DNA of 64,000 nucleotides from Poseidonibacter lekithochrous (lineage in GTDB: Bacteria; Campylobacterota; Campylobacteria; Campylobacterales; Arcobacteraceae), in NCBI RefSeq assembly GCF_018861145.1, contig NZ_JAHKQT010000038.1, positions 51,198 to 115,197 on the forward strand. The letters run 5' to 3'. Of the stretch, positions 48,151 to 57,587 are shown piece after piece (position 1 is the stretch's first letter; each line of letters begins with the position of its first letter). Under the pieces are notes generated by a model that saw only the letters and a list, made by a program, of their open reading frames with translations, was not told the origin of the DNA and did not search any database. Position numbers and translations under genes: made by a program.

Positions 48151-48891
48151 TTGTTAAAAAAACTATTCAACAGTTTTAAAAAAGATGATATAAAAGTTCC
48201 TTTATTTTATACCACAGATTTACATTCACATTTAATTCCTGAAATTGATGATGGATCTAAATCTATGGAACAAAGTATAGATATGATTAAATCTTTAAAA
48301 AAACTAGGTTTCAAAAAACTAATCACTACCCCACATATTATGTCCCATAGATATCCAAATAATAGAGATATTATTTTGAATGGTCTAGATAAAGTACAAA
48401 AAGAATTAGTAAAACAAAATATTAATATGGCTATAGAAGCAGCTAGTGAGTATTATTATGATGAACATTTTATTGAACTTATTGGAAAAAAAGAGCTTCT
48501 TACTTTTGGTGATAATTATGTCTTATTTGAGCTTTCCTATACTACTCCTACCTTTGGTATAGAACAAACAGTTTTTAAGCTTTTAAACGCAGGATATAAG
48601 CCTGTATTAGCACACCCTGAAAGATATACATATTTCTCATCTTCTTTAGAAAAATATTATCAATTAAAAGAAATAGGTTTAGAGTTTCAAATAAATGTAA
48701 ATTCAATTGATAACTTCTATGGAAAAAAATCTAAAGTAGCAGTTAATTATCTAATAAATAATGGTTTAGTAAGTTTCGTAGGAAGTGATACTCATAGACC
48801 AAAGTATGTAGAAGCTTTAGAAAAAAGCATATCTAGTAAAATATTTAAAAAAATAGAAGAGAAGAATAGAATAAAAAATATTTATTTATAA
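48151..48891 (+). CDS. CpsB/YwqE-type tyrosine-protein phosphatase (PHP family)
   Basis: A 246-residue metal-dependent phosphatase: DLHSHLIPEIDDGS at the N-terminus, TTPHIM, LAHPERY and GSDTH supply the PHP metal ligands. CpsB proteins dephosphorylate bacterial tyrosine kinases that control polysaccharide export, and a Wzc-type kinase gene faces it. The start is a TTG at 48151 with no clear Shine-Dalgarno site; reading continues from the mtnN transcript. It is the only plus-strand gene of the polysaccharide locus. Confidence 0.9.
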   Translation: MLKKLFNSFKKDDIKVPLFYTTDLHSHLIPEIDDGSKSMEQSIDMIKSLKKLGFKKLITTPHIMSHRYPNNRDIILNGLDKVQKELVKQNINMAIEAASEYYYDEHFIELIGKKELLTFGDNYVLFELSYTTPTFGIEQTVFKLLNAGYKPVLAHPERYTYFSSSLEKYYQLKEIGLEFQINVNSIDNFYGKKSKVAVNYLINNGLVSFVGSDTHRPKYVEALEKSISSKIFKKIEEKNRIKNIYL

Positions 48892-48895
48892 AAAA

Positions 48896-48922
48896 AGATA
48901 AAGAAAATTTATTTCTTTATCT
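48896..48922. terminator. Bidirectional hairpin between cpsB-like and wzc-like genes
   Basis: AGATAAAGAAA and TTTCTTTATCT form a perfect 11-bp stem with a 5-base loop, flanked by A and T runs. It contains the wzc-like stop codon and serves both convergent transcripts. Confidence 0.7.
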
Positions 48923-51277
48923 ATTTTTATAATACTTCTCATTTCCATAGCCATAGCCATATACAGAGCCGTAACCATAGCCATATTTTTCTCCAATTTC
49001 AACACCATTTAAAATTAATCCAAAAGTATTTTGATTATGTTCTCTTGCAAATTTATCAAGGTTTTTCACAAACTCTTTTCTTGTATAATTAGCTCTAACT
49101 ATCATAAAAGATATATCAGAATAATTCATAAGAATAGCTGCATCAGTTACAAGTCCAACAGGAGGAGTATCTATAATAATATAATCATAAATTTCTTCTA
49201 ATTGTTGGATAAATGAAGTCATTTCTTCTGTTAATATTAGTTCAGAAGGATTTGGAGGTAAGGTACCTGTTGTAAAGACATCAAGTGTGCCATCTTCATT
49301 TATACTATTTTTAATATCTTCAAATGTATTTTGAAAAGTTAAATAGTTAGTGATTCCTACATTATTTGGAATATTAAATTCATTGTGTAAACTTGCTTTT
49401 CTTAGATCTAAGTCTAATACAGCAACTTTTTTATCTGCTTGAGCTATTATTTTGGCAAGATTTGCAACAACTGTAGTTTTACCTTCTCCTGATACAGAAG
49501 AGGTTATTGCAATAATTTTATTTTTCTCATGTTTTGGAAGAAACTGTAAATTTGTTCTAATACTTCTATATGACTCATCAATTAATTTGAGTGTTTTTTT
49601 ATTTTTCTCATTTGGGATTATCCCATAAATTGGAATAGAACTAAACTTTTCAATTTCATCTGCATTCTTAACTGTATTATTCATAAATTCTCTTAAAAAT
49701 GTCCATGCAAGACCCATAATAAATCCTAAAATAATACCAACTAAAACAATCATTGTTCTCTTTGGCTTAATAGGGCTTCTATTTTCAATAGCCTCATCTA
49801 AAAGTCTAGAACTTGAAATAGTAGATGATTCTAATATTGCTGTTTCGGCTTTTTTCTCAAGTAAATAAGAATAGATTTTTTCATCTATTCCAAAGTGTCT
49901 CGTAAGTCTTGATAATTCTATTTCTTGCTTTGGCAAAGTTGCAATTGACCTATGGAACTTTGAAATAATATTCTTCATAGAAGATTCTCTTTGAGTTAAT
50001 TGAGTTAAGTTATTTTCTAAAGTTGCTTTTATTGATCTTTTAAGTCTTGATATATTTTGATTTGCCTTTTCTACATCAGGGTGTAAGTTAGTAAAGTCAA
50101 CTAATAAAGTAGATTTATTTGTAGCCTCTTCTTGTAATTTTGTTACTAAACTTCCAAGAGCAGGATCTGCAAAGTTAATAGAACCAATAGTAAGACCTGT
50201 CAAATCTTGATTTGTTTTAATATATTGATTAAGATTTGATAAGATATTTAATTCAGTTTGAATCTCTTCAAGTTTTGCTTCGTATTGACTAAGCTGTTCT
50301 GTTGTTTTTATAGCTTGTTCTCCAAGTCCTACAACTTGATTTTTTTCTTTAAAATTTTCTAGCTTAGTTTCAGATTTTTTAAGTCTTGCATTTATTGAAT
50401 CAAGTTGTACATCTATAAACGACAATGTAAGATTTGCTTCTTTTGTTTTTTGACTTATTTCTTGTTCTACATATGCTTTATGTACTGCGTTTAAAATCTC
50501 TTTTGCTCTTAAAGATGAAGTATCTTGAAATGATAATCTTAAAATTGTAGCTTTTTTTGATATTTGAGAAATAGAGATATTACTTTTATAATGGTTATAA
50601 AGTCCCATATCTGTCATAAAAGAGAAACTATAATTACTATTTGTTAATGTATGTATCTTTTTGATATTTAGTGTGAAATATTCTGAATTTATAGTTTCAT
50701 TATATTTATGTATCTTGTTATAAACTATTTTATCAGAATTACTCAATGGTAGAATACCAATAGTTTTTAGAAAACCTTTTATACTAAACATTGATATAGG
50801 TTTAATTGTTAAGTTAAATGTCTCACTATCTATAGGTGTTAATATAAAGTTTTTACCATATGCTAAATCATCAATAAAAGTTGATGTTACAACAAAAGGC
50901 GAATTTTTATATAGTTCTATTTCTCTAAAGTTATGACTAGTAAAATATCTAGTTTTAAGATTTAAGTAAGAAAATACTTTTTGCGCTAAGAATCTAGATT
51001 TAAAAACTTGGATTTCATTATCTACATTTGCTCCTCCACCATCAAAAGCTTGAAGCATAAAATCAGTACTAGAAGCTGACTTTTTATTTTCCATCAACTC
51101 AATAGTTGAAGATGCTGAGTATATACTTGGTTTTGAATAAGCAAATATAGTACTAACTATCATAAATAAAAGGGTAATAAATATGATAGAGTACTTATAT
51201 CTAAAGATAGTTTTAAAAACATCTTTTAAATCTATTTCATCGTTATGTCTTTGGCTTATTGTTTCGTTACTATTCAT
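48917..51277 (-). CDS. wzc: Wzc-type polysaccharide co-polymerase with BY-kinase domain
   Basis: A 786-residue inner-membrane protein. An N-terminal cytoplasmic segment and membrane helix (about 28-48) precede a large periplasmic Wzz/GNVR domain with coiled coils, then a second helix (about 505-527). The tyrosine kinase domain has Walker A SVSGEGKTT, Walker A' AVLDLDLRKA and Walker B YIIIDTPPVG. The tail contains eight tyrosines in a GYGYG-rich stretch, the autophosphorylation cluster. It sets chain length and export with the Wza-type protein, and the CpsB-type enzyme opposite would reset it. Confidence 0.95.
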   Translation of the reverse strand: MNSNETISQRHNDEIDLKDVFKTIFRYKYSIIFITLLFMIVSTIFAYSKPSIYSASSTIELMENKKSASSTDFMLQAFDGGGANVDNEIQVFKSRFLAQKVFSYLNLKTRYFTSHNFREIELYKNSPFVVTSTFIDDLAYGKNFILTPIDSETFNLTIKPISMFSIKGFLKTIGILPLSNSDKIVYNKIHKYNETINSEYFTLNIKKIHTLTNSNYSFSFMTDMGLYNHYKSNISISQISKKATILRLSFQDTSSLRAKEILNAVHKAYVEQEISQKTKEANLTLSFIDVQLDSINARLKKSETKLENFKEKNQVVGLGEQAIKTTEQLSQYEAKLEEIQTELNILSNLNQYIKTNQDLTGLTIGSINFADPALGSLVTKLQEEATNKSTLLVDFTNLHPDVEKANQNISRLKRSIKATLENNLTQLTQRESSMKNIISKFHRSIATLPKQEIELSRLTRHFGIDEKIYSYLLEKKAETAILESSTISSSRLLDEAIENRSPIKPKRTMIVLVGIILGFIMGLAWTFLREFMNNTVKNADEIEKFSSIPIYGIIPNEKNKKTLKLIDESYRSIRTNLQFLPKHEKNKIIAITSSVSGEGKTTVVANLAKIIAQADKKVAVLDLDLRKASLHNEFNIPNNVGITNYLTFQNTFEDIKNSINEDGTLDVFTTGTLPPNPSELILTEEMTSFIQQLEEIYDYIIIDTPPVGLVTDAAILMNYSDISFMIVRANYTRKEFVKNLDKFAREHNQNTFGLILNGVEIGEKYGYGYGSVYGYGYGNEKYYKNR

Positions 51278-51287
51278 ATTCTTCCTA

Positions 51288-52070
51288 TTAATCTATAAGA
51301 GTTTTTCTTTGCACAAATGGATTTAAGATACTAGATATAGTATTCCAAAGTGGCGAAATCTCATTAAATGCTTGATTGAAACCTTTCATATCTCTAGGTT
51401 GCACATAAAGTATATCGTTTGGTTTTAGATATAAACTAGAAAGAGATAAAGCAGACATATTTGTAATATCAATATTTCTAATCTCAGGTTTTCTTAAATC
51501 CCCACGTATTACTTTTACATTTACTCTTGAAGCATAATCTGTAAGATCACCTGATCTAGCAATTGCTTCAATAATATTCATAGTACCATTTGTTACAGAT
51601 ACGATTCCTGGATTTTTAACTTCACCTATTACTATAACTCTTTGGTTTTTTATCTCTACTAAAACATAAGGATTTCTGATATATTTTTTATACTCTTTTA
51701 TTAACATATTAGAAGCTTGATCTTGTGTAAGTCCTACTACTTTAAAACTGCCAATAAGAGGAAGTCTTACTGTTCCTTTTTGAGTTACTAAAAGTCCTAT
51801 ATTTTCTTGTATAGGATTACTTGTATTTGTTTCTCTACTTGTCAGAATTGATGTCATTTGTTGTGAACCTTGACCTGCTTGAATATATACAGTAATATCA
51901 ACTCTATCATTTGGTGCGATGATATTTTCAAAAACAACTTCCTCATCATAACTCTCTTGACTAATAGTTGTAATCTCATCACTAGATTGAAAAAGTTTAT
52001 ATTCTTTCATACTACAACCACTAAAGACAAGTGTAAATAAAACACCTAAAAATATTATATTTCTCTTCAT
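51288..52070 (-). CDS. wza: Wza-type polysaccharide export lipoprotein
   Basis: A 260-residue exported protein with lipobox FSGC, an N-terminal Poly_export domain (NDRVDITVYIQ ... VTQKGTVRLPLIGSFKVVG) and one SLBB domain (VIVIGEVKNPGIVSV). It is shorter than E. coli Wza, so fewer SLBB domains and no clear outer-membrane helix region are evident. It lies ten bases upstream of wzc on the same transcript. Confidence 0.92.
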   Translation of the reverse strand: MKRNIIFLGVLFTLVFSGCSMKEYKLFQSSDEITTISQESYDEEVVFENIIAPNDRVDITVYIQAGQGSQQMTSILTSRETNTSNPIQENIGLLVTQKGTVRLPLIGSFKVVGLTQDQASNMLIKEYKKYIRNPYVLVEIKNQRVIVIGEVKNPGIVSVTNGTMNIIEAIARSGDLTDYASRVNVKVIRGDLRKPEIRNIDITNMSALSLSSLYLKPNDILYVQPRDMKGFNQAFNEISPLWNTISSILNPFVQRKTLID

Positions 52071-52096
52071 AACTACTTCCCCTTTATTATAATGCG

Positions 52097-52102
52097 ATTA
52101 TA
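52097..52102 (-). promoter_or_regulatory. -10 element for wza-wzc
   Basis: On the minus strand this reads TATAAT, 27 bases before the wza ATG, with GGGGAAG as ribosome site. It gives the export pair its own promoter inside the larger minus-strand run. Confidence 0.45.
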
Positions 52103-52130
52103 ACATATTTTATTATAACTTTTTTATTTT

Positions 52131-52463
52131 CTACAAATTTTCTCTAGTATTTTCTTTTATAATCTTCACTATTAACAAATATAGCACAATACCTAATAAA
52201 CTAGCTAAGGCATCATTAACGCTAGCTTCTCTACCTACAAATGACTGAATCACTTCTATAAGCACAGCAAATAAAGCTAATATAGAGAACTTAAATTTAT
52301 TATTAATATCTTCAAAACTTCTAAAAAATAAAAAACTTAAAATAAAAAATGCTAGAAAATGTTTGATTTTATCTGCACCTTCAAACAAATAAGGATTTAT
52401 AAAAGTAGAGTTAAATGAAATATATACAATTAACCCAAGTGCTAAAATAAACAAATATCTCAT
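52131..52463 (-). CDS. VanZ-like small membrane protein
   Basis: A 110-residue protein with about three to four helices and the VanZ-like pattern: DKIKHFLAFFILSFLF and EVIQSFVGREASVNDALASLLGI. VanZ-like proteins occur in many polysaccharide loci with undefined roles. The start overlaps the upstream glycosyltransferase stop by four bases. It is the last gene before the 60-base wza promoter region. Confidence 0.82.
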   Translation of the reverse strand: MRYLFILALGLIVYISFNSTFINPYLFEGADKIKHFLAFFILSFLFFRSFEDINNKFKFSILALFAVLIEVIQSFVGREASVNDALASLLGIVLYLLIVKIIKENTRENL

Positions 52464-53575
52464 ATCAAACTTTTTATTTTTTCTAAATATTTAGCTATAA
52501 CAATACTTTCATCAAATTCATTGACAACTTTTGCTCTTCCTTTTTCACCCATATCTTTTATCTCTTCTTTTGATAATAAGATCATCATTTCAATTTTTTG
52601 AGCTAAATCTTCACTATTTTTTACTTTACATAAAAAACCATTTTCTTTATGAACTACTACATCTCTACATCCTGGTACATCTGTAGTGATTATAGGTTTT
52701 GCAAGGCTTGCAGATTCAAGTAATACTCTTGATAATCCTTCTCTATAAGATGGGAGTATCACACAGTCTACTTTTTCTATTTCTGATTTTACATCATCAC
52801 TATGTCCCAAATAGTCTATAAGTCCATTTTCTATCCACTTATTTAGTTCTTCTTCTTTTACCGCTGTTGGATTTGCTTCATATAAAGAACCTAGAAGTTT
52901 AAACTTAACATCTGGATACTTTTCTTTTATGATTTTTATAGCTTCTATATATTCTAAAATACCTTTATCTTTTACAAGTCTTGCTATCATCATAAAAGTA
53001 AAGTTTGTATTTTCTTTTAGCTCATTTGATTTTTCTTGTGGTTTATAAATATCTGTATTTATTCCTGAACCAGGAAGTAAATCACACTGTTCTTTTTGTA
53101 CGAGTTTATTTTCTATAAATAAATCTTTATCATCATTGTTTTGAAAGAAAACACTATTTTTCACAAGTGCCACTTTATAAAGCCAGCGAGCAATTTTTGA
53201 TGATAAATTATCATTTAAAAATACAGTACCAAGACCTGAAATATTTGATATGACTTTTTTACCTAAAATTCTTGCAGCTATTGAACCATAGATATTTGGT
53301 TTGATAGTGTACTGAAGTATTACATCTGGATTTATCTTTTTGTAAAGATTATAATAATCCTTAATAAGTTTCAAATCCTCTATAGGATTTGTACCTTTGT
53401 TATTCATCTTGATATCATGATATTCAAAACCTAAGTCTTCAAGTTTTTTTGAGTATTCATCATACGGTGAAACACAAACTATTTTGTAGCCTTCTTTTTG
53501 TAAAGCTTTTAAAAGTCCAACTCTAAAGTTGAAAATATTCCATGATGTGTTTATTGTGATTAATATTTTTTTCAT
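52460..53575 (-). CDS. Glycosyltransferase family 4
   Basis: A 371-residue GT-B glycosyltransferase. The N-terminal half contains SWNIFNFRVGLLKALQKEGY and YTIKPNIYGSIAAR. The C-terminal sugar-nucleotide site has the EGLSRVLLESASLAKPII pattern with the conserved glutamates. It resembles family 4 enzymes acting on undecaprenyl-linked HexNAc acceptors, such as PglA; the actual sugar is unknown. Overlaps on the 3' side and a short 5' gap place it in the operon. Confidence 0.9.
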   Translation of the reverse strand: MKKILITINTSWNIFNFRVGLLKALQKEGYKIVCVSPYDEYSKKLEDLGFEYHDIKMNNKGTNPIEDLKLIKDYYNLYKKINPDVILQYTIKPNIYGSIAARILGKKVISNISGLGTVFLNDNLSSKIARWLYKVALVKNSVFFQNNDDKDLFIENKLVQKEQCDLLPGSGINTDIYKPQEKSNELKENTNFTFMMIARLVKDKGILEYIEAIKIIKEKYPDVKFKLLGSLYEANPTAVKEEELNKWIENGLIDYLGHSDDVKSEIEKVDCVILPSYREGLSRVLLESASLAKPIITTDVPGCRDVVVHKENGFLCKVKNSEDLAQKIEMMILLSKEEIKDMGEKGRAKVVNEFDESIVIAKYLEKIKSLI

Positions 53576-53586
53576 TTTCTACTTCC

Positions 53587-54627
53587 TTACCATAAATCAT
53601 GGAATAATATATTTTGATATGGAACCCATAAATAAGCATGTGCTGCAAAATTCAACCATACATACAAAACTAAACTATAGTAGGTAATTATTGCTAAGTT
53701 TACCATAGACATAGAAAACTGATGAGACATAAGAATAGCAAGCCTACTCCAAACTACAAGTTGAATAGGTATAAGATATAAAGCCATCCTATCCACTGCT
53801 GTAGAGGCAAATCCAACTATTGCAAAAGAAAATATTGATAATAAAGCTATAATAAACCAGAAACCAAAATCATTAAACAACTCTTTCCATCTTTTTCTAT
53901 ATAGTATTAAAAATATTGCAGGAATAAGGTTCATAAAAGTTCTTATATATGCTCCTGATGATTGCATTTGAGCAGTAACATAATTTTGAATAAGTCTATC
54001 TTGATATTGGGATAAAAAAGCATCCCAAACTCCAAATCCAATTATACCTACAGCAAACATTTTAAGAAGTTTTCCTCCTCCATTAGAAAAGATGCCAAGA
54101 CCAATCATAAGTACAGCAGATTTATGAAATGTGGTAGCTAAAATAACTAATATAAAAAATCCTAACATTTTATTTTGTCTAAGATAGACCAGTGCCCATA
54201 GAACAAATCCTAAAGCTACAGCTTGCCTTGTATATCCCATACTTACAACTGTAATAGTATATGGAACAGCAACTGCTATTACCATCCAAGGATTATCTTC
54301 ATGTCTTGCAAAAGTTATAAGACCATACATAAATATTGCAGCGCAAACAAGATTTACAGTACCAATACCAAAATCTAACTGATATATAATAAAATTTAAT
54401 AAAAAGTATCCTTGATCTTCTCCCAAAAGTACTTTCTGATAAGTATAGTACTGCATATCTACGTAATGATGTAAATATGCAAACCAATCTCCTCCAATTT
54501 CAAATCGAAGTCCAATTATCATCGAGTAGACTATTCCTAAAATTAGCCATAAAACGTTATTGCTTAAAATTCTATTATTTATAGCTAAAAAAGCTGGAAT
54601 TAAAAACATTATAAAATAAGTAATCAT
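53587..54627 (-). CDS. EpsG-family polysaccharide polymerase (Wzy-like)
   Basis: About 346 residues with roughly ten membrane helices and EpsG features: IGLRFEIGGDWFAYLHHY near the N-terminus and MGYTRQAVALGFVLWALVYL, then TTFHKSAVLMIGL. It probably joins repeat units on the outer face of the inner membrane. The ATG at 54627 overlaps the asnB-like stop (ATGA); the frame extends to 54648 but that start lacks support. Confidence 0.85.
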   Translation of the reverse strand: MITYFIMFLIPAFLAINNRILSNNVLWLILGIVYSMIIGLRFEIGGDWFAYLHHYVDMQYYTYQKVLLGEDQGYFLLNFIIYQLDFGIGTVNLVCAAIFMYGLITFARHEDNPWMVIAVAVPYTITVVSMGYTRQAVALGFVLWALVYLRQNKMLGFFILVILATTFHKSAVLMIGLGIFSNGGGKLLKMFAVGIIGFGVWDAFLSQYQDRLIQNYVTAQMQSSGAYIRTFMNLIPAIFLILYRKRWKELFNDFGFWFIIALLSIFSFAIVGFASTAVDRMALYLIPIQLVVWSRLAILMSHQFSMSMVNLAIITYYSLVLYVWLNFAAHAYLWVPYQNILFHDLW

Positions 54628-56540
54628 CCTAGCCACTCCTCTTTCCACATCTCAAACATAAGTATAAACCATATTAAAGATATATTGACAGTTTTTCCAC
54701 TATATAAATCTTTTAAGATATTTTCTATTTCATTTACATTATAAATATTACTTTTTTCAAGTTTTTCTTTTGAAAGATATTTTTCTACCAATGGTTTTAA
54801 ATCTGTTCGTAGCCAAGATTCAAGAGGAATTTGAAAACCACTTTTTGGTCGCTCAATAAGTTCTTTTGGTACATGTTTATAAAGGACTTCTTTTAATAAA
54901 TATTTTCCTACACCATTTTTGTATTTTAAACTATTAGGTAATTGTGCTGAAAATTCTATAATTTTATGATCAAGTAGTGGTTCTCTAGCTTCAATACTTA
55001 CACTCATACTAGCTCTATCTACTTTTGTAAGTACATCATCTACCATAAATGTTTTATAATCCATTAGTAACATTTTATCTAAAGCTGAAATGTTACTTTT
55101 AGCCTTTAGATTAAAAGCTGTTTTATCAAACTCTATTGTTGTATCTTTAAACACTTTTTTTAAAGTATCATTATCCACATATGAACTAGCATTTATAAAC
55201 ATCTCTTCTATGTTATTTGATTGGATTGCATTTTTAAATTTCTGATATTTATCTTTGATATTTTTTTGTTTAAATTTATTTGGTAAAAGATTGTTTATTG
55301 TTTGTATATTATTTGCAGAGATAATACTTGTTAAGGCTTTTAATACACCTTTTTTTAAAGCTTGATTTTCTAAGTTAGAAATTTTATTTAAAGCAAAGTA
55401 TTTGCTATATCCTATAAAAGCTTCATCTCCTCCATCACCAGAAAGTACAACTGATACTTTTTCTTTTGCCAGTTTTGATACAAGTATAGTAGGAAGTGCA
55501 GAACTATCACCAAATGGTTCATCATATAAAAATGGAAGTTCTTTTATAAGTTCTAACATATCATCTGTATCACAGTAAAGTTCTGTATGTTCCGAACCTA
55601 TATGTTTTGCTATTTCTTTTGCATATATTGCTTCATCATAATCTTTTTCATTAAATCCTATAGTAAAAGTTTTAATAGGACTCTTTGAGTTCTTTTGTAT
55701 CATTGATGCAACTAAACTACTATCAACTCCACCACTTAAAAATACTCCTACTGGAACGTCTGCAATCATACGTAGATTGAAAGACTCTTTTAGAATATTT
55801 TCAAGTTCTTCTAAAACTACTTTTTCATTATCTTCTGATTTTTTTTGAGTATAAAAATCTTTTACATCCCAATATTTTATCTCTTTAATATCTTTTGATT
55901 TAATATCATATTCTAAATAGTGACCAGGTTTTAACTTGAAAGTATTTTCAAATATAGTAAAAGGTGCAGGAATATATCCAAATCTAAAATAAAATGGTAA
56001 TGCTTTTTTTTCTATCGATTTTTTGAAGTTTTCATGAACATAGAAAGATTTTAATTCACTACCAAAAATAAATTCAGTTTGGTTGATATGATAATATAAA
56101 GGCTTTACACCTGCTCTATCTCTAAAAATATATAGTTTTTCATCATTCTTATCATAGATACAAAAAGCGAACATACCTCTGAATCTATTTACACATTTTA
56201 TTCCCCAAGCATCAAAAGCTTTTAGTATAATTTCTGTATCACTGTGTGATACAAAGGTATAGTTTAGTTTTAAAAGTTCTTCTTTTATCTCTTCGAAATT
56301 ATATACTTCACCATTGAAAATAATACTTAGATTTTCAAAGCTCATAGGCTGATGTCCAAGCGGACTTAAGTCTTGGATAGACAATCTTCTATGACCTAAG
56401 CCTATTGTGAAATTATCTTTTTCAAAAATTTCTGTACCAAAATCATCAGGACCTCTATAGTTTATAATATCTCTCATTTTATTAAAAGAGTTTTCTTTTA
56501 TATTTTTTGAATAGTCAACTATTCCTATTATTCCGCACAT
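54624..56540 (-). CDS. asnB: Asparagine synthase (glutamine-hydrolysing) family protein
   Basis: A 638-residue two-domain amidotransferase: an N-terminal glutaminase with nucleophile Cys2 (MCGIIGIVDYS) and GHRRLSIQDLSPLGHQPM, then the synthetase domain with ATP-pyrophosphatase loop FLSGGVDSS and LSGDGGDEAFIGY. All catalytic motifs are intact. Inside polysaccharide loci such enzymes often amidate a uronic acid rather than aspartate. Location favours that, but sequence does not prove it. Confidence 0.92.
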   Translation of the reverse strand: MCGIIGIVDYSKNIKENSFNKMRDIINYRGPDDFGTEIFEKDNFTIGLGHRRLSIQDLSPLGHQPMSFENLSIIFNGEVYNFEEIKEELLKLNYTFVSHSDTEIILKAFDAWGIKCVNRFRGMFAFCIYDKNDEKLYIFRDRAGVKPLYYHINQTEFIFGSELKSFYVHENFKKSIEKKALPFYFRFGYIPAPFTIFENTFKLKPGHYLEYDIKSKDIKEIKYWDVKDFYTQKKSEDNEKVVLEELENILKESFNLRMIADVPVGVFLSGGVDSSLVASMIQKNSKSPIKTFTIGFNEKDYDEAIYAKEIAKHIGSEHTELYCDTDDMLELIKELPFLYDEPFGDSSALPTILVSKLAKEKVSVVLSGDGGDEAFIGYSKYFALNKISNLENQALKKGVLKALTSIISANNIQTINNLLPNKFKQKNIKDKYQKFKNAIQSNNIEEMFINASSYVDNDTLKKVFKDTTIEFDKTAFNLKAKSNISALDKMLLMDYKTFMVDDVLTKVDRASMSVSIEAREPLLDHKIIEFSAQLPNSLKYKNGVGKYLLKEVLYKHVPKELIERPKSGFQIPLESWLRTDLKPLVEKYLSKEKLEKSNIYNVNEIENILKDLYSGKTVNISLIWFILMFEMWKEEWLG

Positions 56541-56558
56541 TATTTTTATATCCTCATT

Positions 56559-57587
56559 TTATTTACTATTAAAATTATTTCTGAAATAATCAGATAAATA
56601 TTCAGAGTATACATCTCTTCCATAAATATTTAAATGTGACTGATTTGCCCAATATTTTTTTTCAATTTTATAATTTGTTAAATCAATTATATTTTTTGAT
56701 TTAATTAAACTTTTAAGTTTATCTAAATCATAACTAAAAGATTTATTATATGTAGGATCAAATATTATAATTATATTTATATTTTTAGAATTTATTTCTT
56801 TTATTAAACTATTAATTAAATTTATATGAGTTTCATTTATTTGATTAAGAACAATATTTTTATCTTCAGCATTAAAATTAATTCCATACATTACACCTTC
56901 TCCATTTGTACAATTCGAAACTAACCCTTGTTTCGTAGAATAGGTTTTTAGAACTTTACAATTAGGCTTAATATTTTTAATTTTTTTTTCAGTTAATATT
57001 ACATTACTTTTTTTTTGAATATTAAATTTATTGTAAAACATTTGGATTTTCTCATTTATAGTTACTGAATAAGCGCTAATTAAATGTAGATTTTTAACAT
57101 AGGAAAGAAATGCATTTTTAATTATTTCAGAATCTTGTTTTGTTTTAAAAAGATAATGTATATCGGTATAAGTTATTTGTTGATAGTCACCTAATTTAGA
57201 GTCTTTAAAAAGTTTATCAATACTAAAGTTAAGAACAATATTTTTTGGGTTTTCATCTATAGCTTTATTAACCATATATGGAAAATCTATTAATTCTCTT
57301 CCTGAAACTCCAAAATTAAAAATATCTATATTTTTATTATTAAATATTTCAGAATTGATATGATATTTAACTCTTGAAGAACCAATAAAAATATAGTCTT
57401 TTTGATTGTCAATATTTAATTTCATATGTTTAGCTCTAGAAATTTTCTCTTCTATATAAGTAGATTTATTCGTTTTATTTGAGATATAAAAATATAGTAC
57501 AAAATCTATCAGTAATATAAAAATAAAGAATGATATTATAATAGACATAACATATTTATTTTTAGAATTGAAAGTATAAAAATTCAC
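56559..57587 (-). CDS. SGNH/DltD-like membrane-anchored protein, probable acylation partner of MBOAT
   Basis: 342 residues with an N-terminal membrane anchor (SIIISFFIFILLIDFVLYFYI) and a periplasmic domain with SGNH-like blocks: IFIGSSR, FNFGVSGREL and a C-terminal NQSHLNIYGRDVY. Such proteins complete acyl transfer after an MBOAT, as with AlgI/AlgJ or DltB/DltD. It starts at a GTG with AAGGAG five bases upstream and overlaps the MBOAT gene by 26 bases. No close family name can be given. Confidence 0.7.
   Translation of the reverse strand: MNFYTFNSKNKYVMSIIISFFIFILLIDFVLYFYISNKTNKSTYIEEKISRAKHMKLNIDNQKDYIFIGSSRVKYHINSEIFNNKNIDIFNFGVSGRELIDFPYMVNKAIDENPKNIVLNFSIDKLFKDSKLGDYQQITYTDIHYLFKTKQDSEIIKNAFLSYVKNLHLISAYSVTINEKIQMFYNKFNIQKKSNVILTEKKIKNIKPNCKVLKTYSTKQGLVSNCTNGEGVMYGINFNAEDKNIVLNQINETHINLINSLIKEINSKNINIIIIFDPTYNKSFSYDLDKLKSLIKSKNIIDLTNYKIEKKYWANQSHLNIYGRDVYSEYLSDYFRNNFNSK

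Noticed and set aside
52071..52130. JUMPstart/ops-type element before the polysaccharide export genes
   Set aside because: No GGCGGTAG-like sequence is present; only a TATAAT and a ribosome site are seen.
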